DNA from: Breznakia pachnodae
GTDB lineage: Bacteria; Bacillota_I; Bacilli_A; Erysipelotrichales; Erysipelotrichaceae
Direction of reading: 5' to 3'
Assembly (NCBI RefSeq): GCF_030814225.1
Contig: NZ_JAUSUR010000003.1
Coordinates: 434,001 to 498,000 of the forward strand
Length of the DNA: 64,000 nt
Within the stretch, counting starts at the first letter, position 1. Each line of letters begins with the position of its first letter. The position numbers were made by a program, and so were the translations under genes. The notes under the pieces are model-generated. The model made no database searches and was not told the origin of the DNA. It saw nothing but the letters and a program-made list of their open reading frames with translations. Shown here one piece after another: positions 17,136 through 25,340 of this stretch.

Positions 17136-17957
17136 ATGGAGGAAATAAAAAAGATTTTAGATGAAGTGGTTGAAACACTTTCTTCGGTAAATGGAGTGCA
17201 GGCAATTGTACTTGGTGGATCAAGGGCACGGGGTACAGACACAGTGGATTCTGATATTGATATTGGGATTTACTATGATGCAGATAAATTAGATATACCT
17301 GCACTAAATGTTGCTGCAAGTAAAATGGATGATACTCATGGTGAAGATTTGATTGCATTACCTGGTGAATGGGGTGAGTGGGTCAATGCTGGTGGTTGGT
17401 TAATGATTGACAACTATCATGTTGACTTTATTTTGCGTGATATGAATCGAGTGGAAACGATTGTGAAAGAAAGCCAGGAAGGAATTGTAACCCCACATTA
17501 TCAGACAGGGCACCCACATGCTTATATGAGTGTGATGTATCGAGGAGAATTGGCAATCAGTAAAATTCTTTGGGATGCGAATGGTAGAGTAAGTGAATTG
17601 CAGAAAGTAGCAATGGATTATCCATTTGATTTGAAAGTGAAACTTATTGAGTCATTTATATTTGAGGCAAGGTTTTCTTATATGTTTATTGAGAATAATG
17701 TAAATAGAGATGATATTTATTATGTAACAGCACATATTGTTCGAGTGATCTCTGCTTTGAATCAAGTGTTGTTTGCATTAAATGAAGAGTACTGTTTGAA
17801 TGAGAAAAAGGCCGTTCGTATGATTGAGACATTTCCAATAAAACCAGTGCGATACAAAGACAAAGTGGATGAGATATTCAGAGATGTTGGTATGAATGTA
17901 GGTAATGCATCATTACGACTAAAGAAGCTTATTGATGAAGTGACATTATTATTTTAG
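17136..17957 (+). CDS. Nucleotidyltransferase-domain protein
   Basis: The 273-residue protein has a pol-beta-type nucleotidyltransferase core: AIVLGGSRARGTDTVDSDIDIGIYY (GGS...DxD at about residues 25-48) with a third acidic residue likely in NYHVDFILRD. The C-terminal half is helical, as in aminoglycoside adenylyltransferase-like proteins. It could modify a small molecule or a protein; no resistance claim can be made. AGGAGGG precedes the start. It stands alone between two non-coding stretches. Confidence 0.8.
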   Translation: MEEIKKILDEVVETLSSVNGVQAIVLGGSRARGTDTVDSDIDIGIYYDADKLDIPALNVAASKMDDTHGEDLIALPGEWGEWVNAGGWLMIDNYHVDFILRDMNRVETIVKESQEGIVTPHYQTGHPHAYMSVMYRGELAISKILWDANGRVSELQKVAMDYPFDLKVKLIESFIFEARFSYMFIENNVNRDDIYYVTAHIVRVISALNQVLFALNEEYCLNEKKAVRMIETFPIKPVRYKDKVDEIFRDVGMNVGNASLRLKKLIDEVTLLF

Positions 17958-18126
17958 ATAAAACTACAAAACTGGAAGTTTGCTTTTAAGGTAAACTTCT
18001 TTTTCTTACTGATATTTCCAATCTGAATACAGAATTATACAGATGCATTGTTTCAAAATTCATTTATTATATAATAAAATCAGACTAGAGTTTTAGGATT
18101 GTGATAGGTGAAAAAAGGAGAAACAT

Positions 18127-18432
18127 ATGAAAAAGAATGGATATGTGAAGTATGGAAGAGATTCGATAGCTGTAGTTCGTACTGGTGAAATTATTAAACT
18201 TGATACTATAAAGAAAGCAGAAGTGAGAGTTCTAACACTCCAAGAAGTGACTGGTAATGAAAGCGAGAAGGTAAATGTTTTTCTGAATATTGAAAGAACG
18301 GATTCTACTCCTACAATCATTCGGCTAAACTTAAAACCATTGGTAAAGGATACTCATGATTTTCATGAGTATATTCGAGAAGCTCAAGAAATTACTAATG
18401 ATATAATAGAATGCAAAAAAGCCTCAATTTGA
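18127..18432 (+). CDS. Small protein of unknown function (101 aa)
   Basis: A predicted beta-rich protein with a C-terminal helix (DFHEYIREAQEITNDIIE), reminiscent of small PH-like folds, but without a motif I can name. AAAAGGAG precedes the ATG. Its stop codon lies inside the terminator hairpin at 18422-18439. Confidence 0.6.
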   Translation: MKKNGYVKYGRDSIAVVRTGEIIKLDTIKKAEVRVLTLQEVTGNESEKVNVFLNIERTDSTPTIIRLNLKPLVKDTHDFHEYIREAQEITNDIIECKKASI

Positions 18433-18445
18433 TTTGAGGTTTTTT
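18422..18445 (+). terminator. Terminator overlapping the end of the 101-aa gene
   Basis: CCTCAA (18422-18427) pairs with TTGAGG (18434-18439), followed by a run of T residues. Confidence 0.8.
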
Positions 18446-18646
18446 GTTGACAAAGAAAAACAATTACCTTTTTTAGGTAACTGTTCCGGTAAACATATAC
18501 GATATCCCTGTTCTATCTTGCTTCCTTTGTTTACACCTTGATTCTATTCCAAATATCAAAATGTGTAAATCGTTTTATTGGAAAGTGGAATTATTGGGTT
18601 CATATATGGAAGAATCAATCCTAATAAAACAATTAGTATTTATTTG

Positions 18647-19024
18647 CTATTTTTCAAGGAAATAATGACTACGTATATTGATTGAATTTTTTTCTTTCTT
18701 ATAAGCATATCTTGCGATAAACGTTCTTGCTGCAAGTATTGCAATTGCAGTAATGATAGCTACAGTGATAAATGAAATAAACAATAGATTGTCATCATAA
18801 ATATCAACAGCAACCATTGCATAGATTATAAAATTTATGAAGATTAGTGCAAGGATTGCAATTAGACTATAGGCAATAATACTGTATTTCTTTGGATGCG
18901 TAATAATAAACTCGTTATCACAGTATGGACACTTTGGTGTCGTAAATGTATATTTATAAGTTAAGTAGTTCTCAATTGTGATATCCCCTTCACAATTGGG
19001 ACAAGGTATATTCTTCTTTTCCAT
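18647..19024 (-). CDS. Zinc-ribbon membrane protein
   Basis: I start this at MEKKNIPC (ATG at 19024) because AGGACGAAAG stands before it; an in-frame ATG 30 bases upstream would place the GGGAGG inside the gene. The 125 residues hold two CPxC pairs (CPNC and CPYC) forming a zinc ribbon in the first 40 residues. Two membrane helices (YSLIAILALIFINFIIYAM and LLFISFITVAIITAIAILAA) and a basic tail follow. The function is unknown; the ribbon may mediate protein contacts at the membrane. Confidence 0.68.
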   Translation of the reverse strand: MEKKNIPCPNCEGDITIENYLTYKYTFTTPKCPYCDNEFIITHPKKYSIIAYSLIAILALIFINFIIYAMVAVDIYDDNLLFISFITVAIITAIAILAARTFIARYAYKKEKNSINIRSHYFLEK

Positions 19025-19153
19025 CTTTCGTCCTAACCTCCCTGAGTAAAGCAATTATACCATATGGAATATCAATACAATTGAATAGACAAATGAGAAG
19101 TATAATGGTATGACGCAAAAAGAAACAAAATGAATGATTATGAAACATATTGA

Positions 19154-19182
19154 TTGACTATGACCGAAAGTGGTGGTATATT
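19154..19182 (+). promoter_or_regulatory. Promoter of the glycyl-radical enzyme operon
   Basis: TTGACT (19154-19159), 17 bp, TATATT (19177-19182), 36 bases before the GRE start. The spacer contains CCGAAAGTGG, a possible part of a DeoR-type operator. Confidence 0.6.
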
Positions 19183-19217
19183 GAAAATGGATAAGGATTG
19201 ACATAGAGGTGAACAAA

Positions 19218-21485
19218 ATGGCAAGAATCAATATAGAAGGATCACAGAATGTAGAAGTAAGTGTTAGGATTCCAAGTGAGAAAACGCCACAGGAACAATT
19301 AACAATTATGGAGGCTTATACGCAGGCACATAAGGATGGTGCGAAGTTAGATAAAGCACAAAGAGAGATTAATTGTCTGAAGACAATTTTCCCTACTTTA
19401 TTTCGTTCTGTTGAAGATGATGACTTATTGGCAGGACGATTGGATTTTTTACCAATCGGTTTTGGTAGCGTTACAAGTATTGGTGGAGTGGGTCACTATT
19501 GTGTGTTTCATAAGTTACGTGCGTTCAAAGATGAACTAAGTAGTGATGAAGAAAAGAAACGTGTAGATGAGTTGTATCATTACTGGGAAGATCATGATGT
19601 GAAAGCTATTTATTGCCAGGATGTTTTAAATGATACAACGACAGGACGCTTTATTGATTGTCATTATCCTTTTATGGCAACCGCTCGATTAAGTGGAATG
19701 ATGCTGAATTATCGTAAACTGTTAGATAATGGAATCAATGGTCTAATCGATATTATGCATAAGCAAAAGCGAACAGCATTTATGCAGTCATCTATCGAAA
19801 GTATACAGTTATTAAAAGAAGTAATAGAGCGTCAAAAAGAACTAGTGAAAGATGCAATGAATAATGCAGATGGACAACGTCAAAAAGATCTGCAGTTAAT
19901 GTATGATGATTTGGGTTTTATCAAAGAACGAAAACCAGAGACATTTCATCAGGCACTACAATTGTTTTGGATTTATGCGTTATGTGCAGGAGTCATCAAC
20001 TATGGCCGAATGGATATTGTGTTAGGACCATATCTGAAACGAGATATTGATAATGGATTGATTGATGAAGATGAAGCATATCGTTATCTGAAATCATTAT
20101 GGCTGATGATTGAAAACAGAAGAACGACAGTGAATGGAAGAATTATAGTTGGTGGTTATGGTAGAGAAGATGAGGAAGCATGTGATTTGTTTGCGAAAAT
20201 CTGTCTTCGTGTCTGTAAGGATACACGCTATGTAGAGCCACAGTTTACTCTAAGATTAACTAAAGATACACCAGAATACATTAAGGAAATGGCATATGAT
20301 TGTATCGCATCAGGGGCTACATATCCAACTTTATATAATGATGAAGTAAATGTACCTGCAGTAGAATATGCTATGCGAGTAGATCGTAAGACTGCTGAGC
20401 AATACATTCCCTTTGGATGTGGTGAATATGTTATTCAAGGAAAAAGTGTAGGGACACCAAATACCTTGTTGAACCTTTTGAAAATCCAGCAGATGGTATT
20501 AAATGAAGGTAGAGATCCAATGGATGGAATTGTGAAGTCAGGTCCAGTAACTATTCCTAAAGTTTCAGAGTACAAAACGTTTGATGAGTTCTATACTAAA
20601 TATAAAGAACTATTAGAGTACTACTATGATTTAAGTGTAAAAGCACAAATGCATAGTTATACAGTTATGAATGAACAAGTTTCATTCTTATTCAACAGTA
20701 TTTTAATGGACGATTGTATTGGTAGAGGGAAAGCATTACTTGATGGTGGTGTAGAGATTCTTGGTGGTACCAATGAAACATATGGAAATATTAATACTTC
20801 AGATGCACTTTATGCAATTAAGAAATTAGTGTTTGATGAAAAGAAATATACATTGGAAGAATTAAATACAGCAGCATTACATAATTTTGAAGGATACGAA
20901 AAAATTCAGCGAGATTTATGGAATGTTCCTAAATATGGAAATGATGATAGTGAATGCGATGAGTTGGCAAATGACTTATATGAGCATGTCGCTAAGGGGA
21001 TCCGTCAGCGTGGAATTGAAAATGGCATGGGGTATTATCTGATTGTAATTAGTAATAATCAGACCAATACGGATTGGGGGCATGAAACCGCAGCATCACT
21101 TGATGGAAGAAGAGCAGGTGTCTATATGAATCCTGCCAACAACCCTCAAGGGGGAGCAGCGAAGAATGGACCTACAGCAACCTTAAATTCATTATCAAAA
21201 TTCAATGCGAAATATCATGGAGGTAGTGTACAAAATATTAAGTTTACACCAAGAATGATGCATGATGATAAAGTAAAAGTACAGGCATTATTTGATACCT
21301 ATTTCAAAAGAGGTGGTTGTCAGTTGATGGTAACTGTTGTAGATCATGGAATTTTGGAAGATGCACAAAAGCATCCAGAGAAATATCCGGATCTGATTGT
21401 AAGAGTAGCAGGGTATAGTGCAGTATTTGTGAATCTTACAAAAGATATTCAAGAAGAACTGTTAAGTAGGGAATTGTATGATTAA
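19218..21485 (+). CDS. Glycyl-radical enzyme of the PFL/dehydratase superfamily, substrate unknown
   Basis: The ATG at 19218 follows GAGGTG; a GTG at 19209 is a weaker choice. The protein has 755 residues. Near the C-terminus RVAGYSAVF carries the glycyl-radical residue Gly732. The active-site loop reads PFGCGEY, with Cys401 and Glu403, so it keeps the Cys-x-Glu pattern of GRE eliminases such as glycerol dehydratase and choline lyase. It lacks the Cys-Cys of pyruvate formate-lyase, so it is probably not PFL. E. coli YbiW and PflD, reported to open 1,5-anhydrohexitol 6-phosphates, are possible relatives, but I cannot assign a substrate. The activase gene overlaps by 8 bases. Confidence 0.88.
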   Translation: MARINIEGSQNVEVSVRIPSEKTPQEQLTIMEAYTQAHKDGAKLDKAQREINCLKTIFPTLFRSVEDDDLLAGRLDFLPIGFGSVTSIGGVGHYCVFHKLRAFKDELSSDEEKKRVDELYHYWEDHDVKAIYCQDVLNDTTTGRFIDCHYPFMATARLSGMMLNYRKLLDNGINGLIDIMHKQKRTAFMQSSIESIQLLKEVIERQKELVKDAMNNADGQRQKDLQLMYDDLGFIKERKPETFHQALQLFWIYALCAGVINYGRMDIVLGPYLKRDIDNGLIDEDEAYRYLKSLWLMIENRRTTVNGRIIVGGYGREDEEACDLFAKICLRVCKDTRYVEPQFTLRLTKDTPEYIKEMAYDCIASGATYPTLYNDEVNVPAVEYAMRVDRKTAEQYIPFGCGEYVIQGKSVGTPNTLLNLLKIQQMVLNEGRDPMDGIVKSGPVTIPKVSEYKTFDEFYTKYKELLEYYYDLSVKAQMHSYTVMNEQVSFLFNSILMDDCIGRGKALLDGGVEILGGTNETYGNINTSDALYAIKKLVFDEKKYTLEELNTAALHNFEGYEKIQRDLWNVPKYGNDDSECDELANDLYEHVAKGIRQRGIENGMGYYLIVISNNQTNTDWGHETAASLDGRRAGVYMNPANNPQGGAAKNGPTATLNSLSKFNAKYHGGSVQNIKFTPRMMHDDKVKVQALFDTYFKRGGCQLMVTVVDHGILEDAQKHPEKYPDLIVRVAGYSAVFVNLTKDIQEELLSRELYD

Positions 21486-22374
21486 CGTATTTAATATAGA
21501 ACGATTTGCTACACATGATGGCGATGGAATACGTACGGTTGTATTTCTGAAAGGCTGTCCACTTCATTGCCCATGGTGTGCCAATCCGGAATCATGGGAT
21601 CCTAATCCACAACTATTGTATGATAAAAAGAAGTGTATCAAATGTCGAGAATGTGAGAAACATTGTAAGAGTGGTGCAATCTATTTTAAAGATAATGAAT
21701 TTCATTATGATAAAAACAAAGGTGACTTATGTAAGGAGAGTATTGAGAATTGTCCTACTGGTGCATTATCAATTGCAGGTGAACCAATGAGTGTAGAAGA
21801 AATTGTGTATGTAGTAATGAAGGATATTGATTATTATGAAAACAGTAATGGGGGAGTTACAATTTCTGGGGGAGAACCTTTTACTCAATATGAAGGGTTA
21901 CTTGCATTATTAAAAGCATTCAAAGATAAGGGTTTAAATACTGCAGTAGAAACAACAGGACATTGTGATTCAGAACAGTTCAAAACAGTTGAACCATATG
22001 TGGATACTTTCTTATTTGATATCAAACACTTAAATTCTCCTTTATTAAAAAAGACAACGGGAATCGATAAGGATAGGGTAATGGCAAACTTCCAATATAT
22101 CGCAAATACCTGTCCAAACAAGATAGTAATTCGTGTACCCGTTATTCCAGGTTTTAATTATGATGATACATTCTTAAATGAAGTTATCATGTTGGGAAAA
22201 GAAAATAAAGTAAGAGAGATTAATTTGCTGCCTTACCATACGCTTGGAAAAAGTAAATGGGATCAGGTGATGAAAAACTATTATTCAGATCAGAAGATGT
22301 TAGATAAAAAAGCATTGGAGAAATATAAAACAATTGGACAAGAGATGGGAGTGTATGTGAAAATAGGAGGGTAA
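21478..22374 (+). CDS. Glycyl-radical enzyme activating enzyme (radical SAM)
   Basis: The 298-residue protein has the radical-SAM motif CX3CX2C (GCPLHCPWC, Cys27, Cys31, Cys34). It is followed by a ferredoxin-like insert with extra cysteines (CIKCRECEKHC and CKESIENC) for auxiliary iron-sulphur clusters. This is typical of activases for GRE dehydratases and decarboxylases but absent from PflA. ISGGEP marks the SAM-binding strand. It would install the radical on Gly732 of the upstream enzyme. Its ATG overlaps the end of that gene, implying translational coupling. Confidence 0.93.
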   Translation: MINVFNIERFATHDGDGIRTVVFLKGCPLHCPWCANPESWDPNPQLLYDKKKCIKCRECEKHCKSGAIYFKDNEFHYDKNKGDLCKESIENCPTGALSIAGEPMSVEEIVYVVMKDIDYYENSNGGVTISGGEPFTQYEGLLALLKAFKDKGLNTAVETTGHCDSEQFKTVEPYVDTFLFDIKHLNSPLLKKTTGIDKDRVMANFQYIANTCPNKIVIRVPVIPGFNYDDTFLNEVIMLGKENKVREINLLPYHTLGKSKWDQVMKNYYSDQKMLDKKALEKYKTIGQEMGVYVKIGG

Positions 22375-22400
22375 TCACAACGACTATAAGTGAGGTATCT

Positions 22401-23168
22401 ATGTTATCAAAAGAACGTAAATTTCGAATTATGAATATACTAAATGAACAGACATTTGTGACAGTTAGTGAACTGACCAAAAAGTTAAATGCATCACGTT
22501 CTTCTATTAATCGTGATCTGATTGATTTAGAGAAACAGGATTTGCTGCAACGTGAACGCGGAGGTGCTACGCTAAAAGATGCAATGAGTATGGTGTCGGA
22601 GCTGAATGAAAAACCAGTGTTTGATAAAGAGAATATTAATGCAGAGGCAAAAAAATCAATTTGTGATTGTGCCGCATTAAATATCAAGGATGGTGACTGT
22701 ATCTTTATTGATTCAGGAACAACACCTGCATATCTGCTTCCACATCTAGCAAAGAAGAAGATTCAGATTGTTACTTCCAGTATTTATCTGATTCGCAAAT
22801 TACCAGCTTCATTTCAAGGGGATATCTATTTGTTAGGTGGTGCATTTGATCGAAAGTATGATATGTCACTGGGACCAATTACTTTGGAAATTATAAATCA
22901 GTTTAATTTTGATCATGCATTTCTAAGTTCGAATGGGATAAATTTAGAAAATGGAGAAGTCTATATTTTTGATTTTGCTGTAGGTGCAGTTAAAAAAGAA
23001 ATCATGAAACGATGCCATAGAAATTATTTATTGGTAGATGATTCAAAGTTTACAATCAAAGCCGTATGTACATGGGCATCAATTAAGGATTTTACGAAAG
23101 TATATGTAAATGCTGTTCCCAAAGAAGTAGAGTGTCCTGATAATTTTATTATATGTAATGAAACATAA
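22401..23168 (+). CDS. DeoR-family transcriptional regulator
   Basis: The 255-residue protein has an N-terminal DeoR helix-turn-helix (TVSELTKKLNASRSSINRDLIDLEKQDLLQRERGGA). A sugar-phosphate sensing domain of the DeoRC type follows (DGDCIFIDSGTT, LLGGAFDR). Members usually repress a sugar operon and are released by a phosphorylated intermediate. It lies 26 bases after the activase, so it probably controls the GRE operon, possibly by autoregulation. GAGG precedes the start. Confidence 0.9.
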   Translation: MLSKERKFRIMNILNEQTFVTVSELTKKLNASRSSINRDLIDLEKQDLLQRERGGATLKDAMSMVSELNEKPVFDKENINAEAKKSICDCAALNIKDGDCIFIDSGTTPAYLLPHLAKKKIQIVTSSIYLIRKLPASFQGDIYLLGGAFDRKYDMSLGPITLEIINQFNFDHAFLSSNGINLENGEVYIFDFAVGAVKKEIMKRCHRNYLLVDDSKFTIKAVCTWASIKDFTKVYVNAVPKEVECPDNFIICNET

Positions 23169-23194
23169 GTAGAAATGTTTATGTTAGAATAGAG

Positions 23195-23224
23195 GCATAG
23201 GTCAATTTTGACCTATGCTTTTTT
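23195..23224 (+). terminator. Terminator after the deoR-family gene
   Basis: GCATAGGTCAA (23195-23205) and TTGACCTATGC (23208-23218) form an 11-bp perfect stem followed by six T residues. Confidence 0.88.
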
Positions 23225-23235
23225 AGGGGGATTAT

Positions 23236-23886
23236 ATGCTTGATATAGAATGTTTAATATTTGATATGGATGGTTTAATGTTTGACAGTGAAAGAATAGC
23301 AACAATTTCACTGCGAGAAGCTGGAAAGAAATTTGGTTATGAAATCAAAGATGAAGTTCGAAATCAGTTACTTGGAAGAAATAAAAATGATGGAATTCGA
23401 GTGATGAAGAATACTTATGGAGAAGATTTTCCTGTAGAAGAAGTATTTAAGTATAGTATGGTTGTACGTGACCAATATATAAAAGATAATGGGTTGCCAA
23501 TAAAAGAAGGGCTCATGGAATTGTTAAATTATGCCAAGGCCAAAAAGATTAAGATGGTAGTTGCATCATCATCCAGTCGTGATGTAATTAAAGCGAATTT
23601 GTCGCTCACCAATACTACATCCTATTTTGATGATATTATTGGTGGTGATGAAGTAGTAAATAGTAAACCAAATCCGGAAATATTTTTAAAAGCATGTGAA
23701 AAGTGTGGAGCAACTGCTGATAAGTCACTTGTGTTGGAAGATTCAGAGAGTGGAATATTAGCTGCGAAAAATGCAGGGATTAAGGTTATCTGTATTCCTG
23801 ATATAATTACTCATCCTAAAGAAATAAATGATATAGCTTATAAAGTACTGAATAATTTAGAAGAAGTAATAGAGGAAATTAAATAG
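23236..23886 (+). CDS. HAD-superfamily hydrolase, beta-phosphoglucomutase/phosphatase type
   Basis: Motif I is FDMDGLMFDSE at residues 8-18, motif II is VASSS, and motif III/IV is SKPNPEIF...VLEDSESGILAA. The 216-residue length and the helical cap match the HAD-IA group that includes beta-phosphoglucomutase and small sugar-phosphate phosphatases. The phosphosubstrate may belong to the GRE pathway, but this is inference. The ribosome site AGGGGG precedes the ATG. Confidence 0.87.
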   Translation: MLDIECLIFDMDGLMFDSERIATISLREAGKKFGYEIKDEVRNQLLGRNKNDGIRVMKNTYGEDFPVEEVFKYSMVVRDQYIKDNGLPIKEGLMELLNYAKAKKIKMVVASSSSRDVIKANLSLTNTTSYFDDIIGGDEVVNSKPNPEIFLKACEKCGATADKSLVLEDSESGILAAKNAGIKVICIPDIITHPKEINDIAYKVLNNLEEVIEEIK

Positions 23887-23920
23887 ATTTTCTCTTTTTT
23901 AAAATTTGGAGGAATGAAGC

Positions 23921-24682
23921 ATGAATAAATGGTTTACAGTAGAAACAATTGATGATTACACATATGCAATTAGTGAATACAAGCATTGGGAACAGGTGCA
24001 TAGTTATCTGCTGGTTGGTAAGACAAAAGCAATACTGATTGATACTGGATTAGGTGTAGTTAATATCAGAGAAGTAGTGGATTCACTTACATCGCTTCCT
24101 GTTTTGGTAGTGACAACACATGTGCACTGGGATCATATAGGAGGGCATCAGCATTTTAAGAATATAGCAGTACATAAAGATGATGCAGAGTGGTTAAGTA
24201 AGTTTCCATTACCACAGCAACAAGTACAGAAAGATATGATGAAAGAAGATTGTGAGTTTCCTGAATCTTTTAAAATAGAAGATTATAAACCATACCAGGG
24301 AGGTGCTTCGAAACTGTTAGAAGATGGAGAAGTAATTGTATTTGATAATCGAGAATTAGTTATTATTCATACTCCTGGTCATTCCCCAGGTCATATTTGT
24401 CTATTTGAAAAGGCAAGTGGATATTTGTTTAGTGGCGATCTATTATATAAGGGTTATCTGGATATGTTTTATCCATCAACGAATCCAATAGACTTTTATG
24501 CATCAGTAAAGAAGTTAAGAGATTTTCCAGTTAAGAAGATTTATCCAGCGCATTATGAGATAGGATTGGATTCACAGTTTATTGAAGAAGTAATAAAAGA
24601 GTTTCAAAAATTAGAAGCAGAAAATAAGTTGTATCAAGGCTCAGGAGTTTATACATTTAATAATTTTGGATTTCATATGTAA
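23921..24682 (+). CDS. MBL-fold metallo-hydrolase
   Basis: The zinc motif THVHWDHIGGH (His67, His69, Asp71, His72), with HTPGHSPGHICLF and FSGDLLYKG, marks a metallo-beta-lactamase-fold hydrolase of 253 residues. Such proteins include glyoxalase II-like thioesterases and phosphodiesterases; the substrate is unknown. GGAGG precedes the start, and it lies 34 bases after the HAD gene with no terminator. Confidence 0.88.
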   Translation: MNKWFTVETIDDYTYAISEYKHWEQVHSYLLVGKTKAILIDTGLGVVNIREVVDSLTSLPVLVVTTHVHWDHIGGHQHFKNIAVHKDDAEWLSKFPLPQQQVQKDMMKEDCEFPESFKIEDYKPYQGGASKLLEDGEVIVFDNRELVIIHTPGHSPGHICLFEKASGYLFSGDLLYKGYLDMFYPSTNPIDFYASVKKLRDFPVKKIYPAHYEIGLDSQFIEEVIKEFQKLEAENKLYQGSGVYTFNNFGFHM

Positions 24683-24703
24683 GGTACAAATTCTTGTGTT
24701 CTA

Positions 24704-24732
24704 TTGACAAAATTGGCATTTCATGTTATTTA
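24704..24732 (+). promoter_or_regulatory. Promoter with no following ORF
   Basis: A perfect TTGACA (24704-24709) is followed after 17 bases by TATTTA (24727-24732). The next coding start is 600 bases away, so the transcript would first cover the structured region. Confidence 0.5.
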
Positions 24733-24786
24733 TATAATATAAATAGAAAGAAAATATTATATTAACTATTTCATTTATTCTTTACT

Positions 24787-24931
24787 GTAACTGTGGATCT
24801 GATGCATGGATGGCAAGGCAATGTATTGTTGGAGGGAAAGGGATTAGACAGGCGAATAACAAAATTGGATAGAACATCTTTGGATACTATCGATATAACT
24901 TGCTTTGGATATGCAGCAGCTGCCAACAGTT
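24787..24931 (+). ncRNA. Candidate structured non-coding RNA or riboswitch-like leader
   Basis: Nested complementary segments are visible. AACTGTGG (24789-24796) pairs with CCAACAGTT (24923-24931) with one bulge. TGCAT (24803-24807) pairs with ATGCA (24911-24915), and GCAAG (24813-24817) with CTTGC (24899-24903). Two inner hairpins are TTGTT/AACAA (24826-24862) and GATAG/CTATC (24868-24891). GTAACTGTG recurs at 24968-24976, where it could compete for the same 3' strand. I do not recognise an Rfam family by eye; a 6S-like RNA or an unknown riboswitch are options. Confidence 0.35.
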
Positions 24932-25188
24932 CCCATAAATAAATTTATTTCCTGAACTCACTTTTACGTAACTGTGTACTCGCGAGTGATCGAATAAATT
25001 GTATTCACTTCATTATAAAGAGGCTGAAAAATATCCGAACATTATATTTGATGATATACTGATTTGACTCATGAGTATATCAATAGTGTCGAATTGATCT
25101 GCAGTTACAGGGTGTTGTGAAAAATGCATAAGTTAATCAATGTTATCAATTAAGTGACACTCGTCACATAAAAATAACATTTTTCTTT

Positions 25189-25226
25189 TGGAAACGCTTG
25201 CATTCGCTTTTTTACTGTGATATTAT
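25189..25226 (+). promoter_or_regulatory. cre box overlapping the bglG operon promoter
   Basis: TGGAAACGCTTGCA (25189-25202) is a near-consensus CcpA site. It overlaps the -35 TTGCAT (25198-25203), which is followed after 17 bases by TATTAT (25221-25226). CcpA bound here would block initiation when preferred sugars are present. Confidence 0.75.
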
Positions 25227-25239
25227 TTGTACGTAAGTT

Positions 25240-25318
25240 GGATAGTGATTGTTTTACAAGCTAAACCTGTTTACTAATAAAATGTGTTTTTCATGTTTTT
25301 TAGTGGATAGGTTTTTAT
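25240..25318 (+). promoter_or_regulatory. RAT antiterminator and overlapping terminator, bglG leader
   Basis: A BglG/LicT-type RAT begins GGATAGTGATTG (25240) and ends CAAGCTAAACC (25267). Its last bases AAACCT also form the left arm of a hairpin closed by AGGTTT, with inner TTACTAA/TTAGTGG pairing, followed by T residues near 25317. Protein bound to the RAT would prevent the terminator, the usual autoregulated bgl arrangement. Confidence 0.75.
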
Positions 25319-25340
25319 TATTTAGAAAGAGGATCATGTA

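Larger units (their letters stand above)
24683..25188. other. Gene-free region holding a promoter, a structured-RNA candidate and inverted repeats
   Basis: There is no ORF of note across 500 bases. It contains a TTGACA promoter (24704-24732), a nested set of paired segments at 24787-24931, and an ACTCGCGAGT palindrome (24978-24987). TGATATACT/AGTATATCA form an inverted repeat at 25052-25082. An AATGTTAT/ATAACATT stem (25139-25182), enclosing GTGAC-ACTC-GTCAC, is followed by a T-rich run and could be a terminator. Confidence 0.6.

Noticed and set aside
18447-18481. TTGACA plus TTACCT/AGGTAA hairpin as promoter of a small RNA
   Set aside because: No acceptable -10 follows the -35 at 16-18 bp and nothing downstream shows conserved pairing.
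24781-24936. Remnant of a PfkB/ribokinase gene (a GGKGIRQAN-like reading)
   Set aside because: One short frame gives a weak resemblance to the GGKG motif, but it is broken by stops and nothing upstream or downstream matches. The nested complementary segments explain the sequence better.
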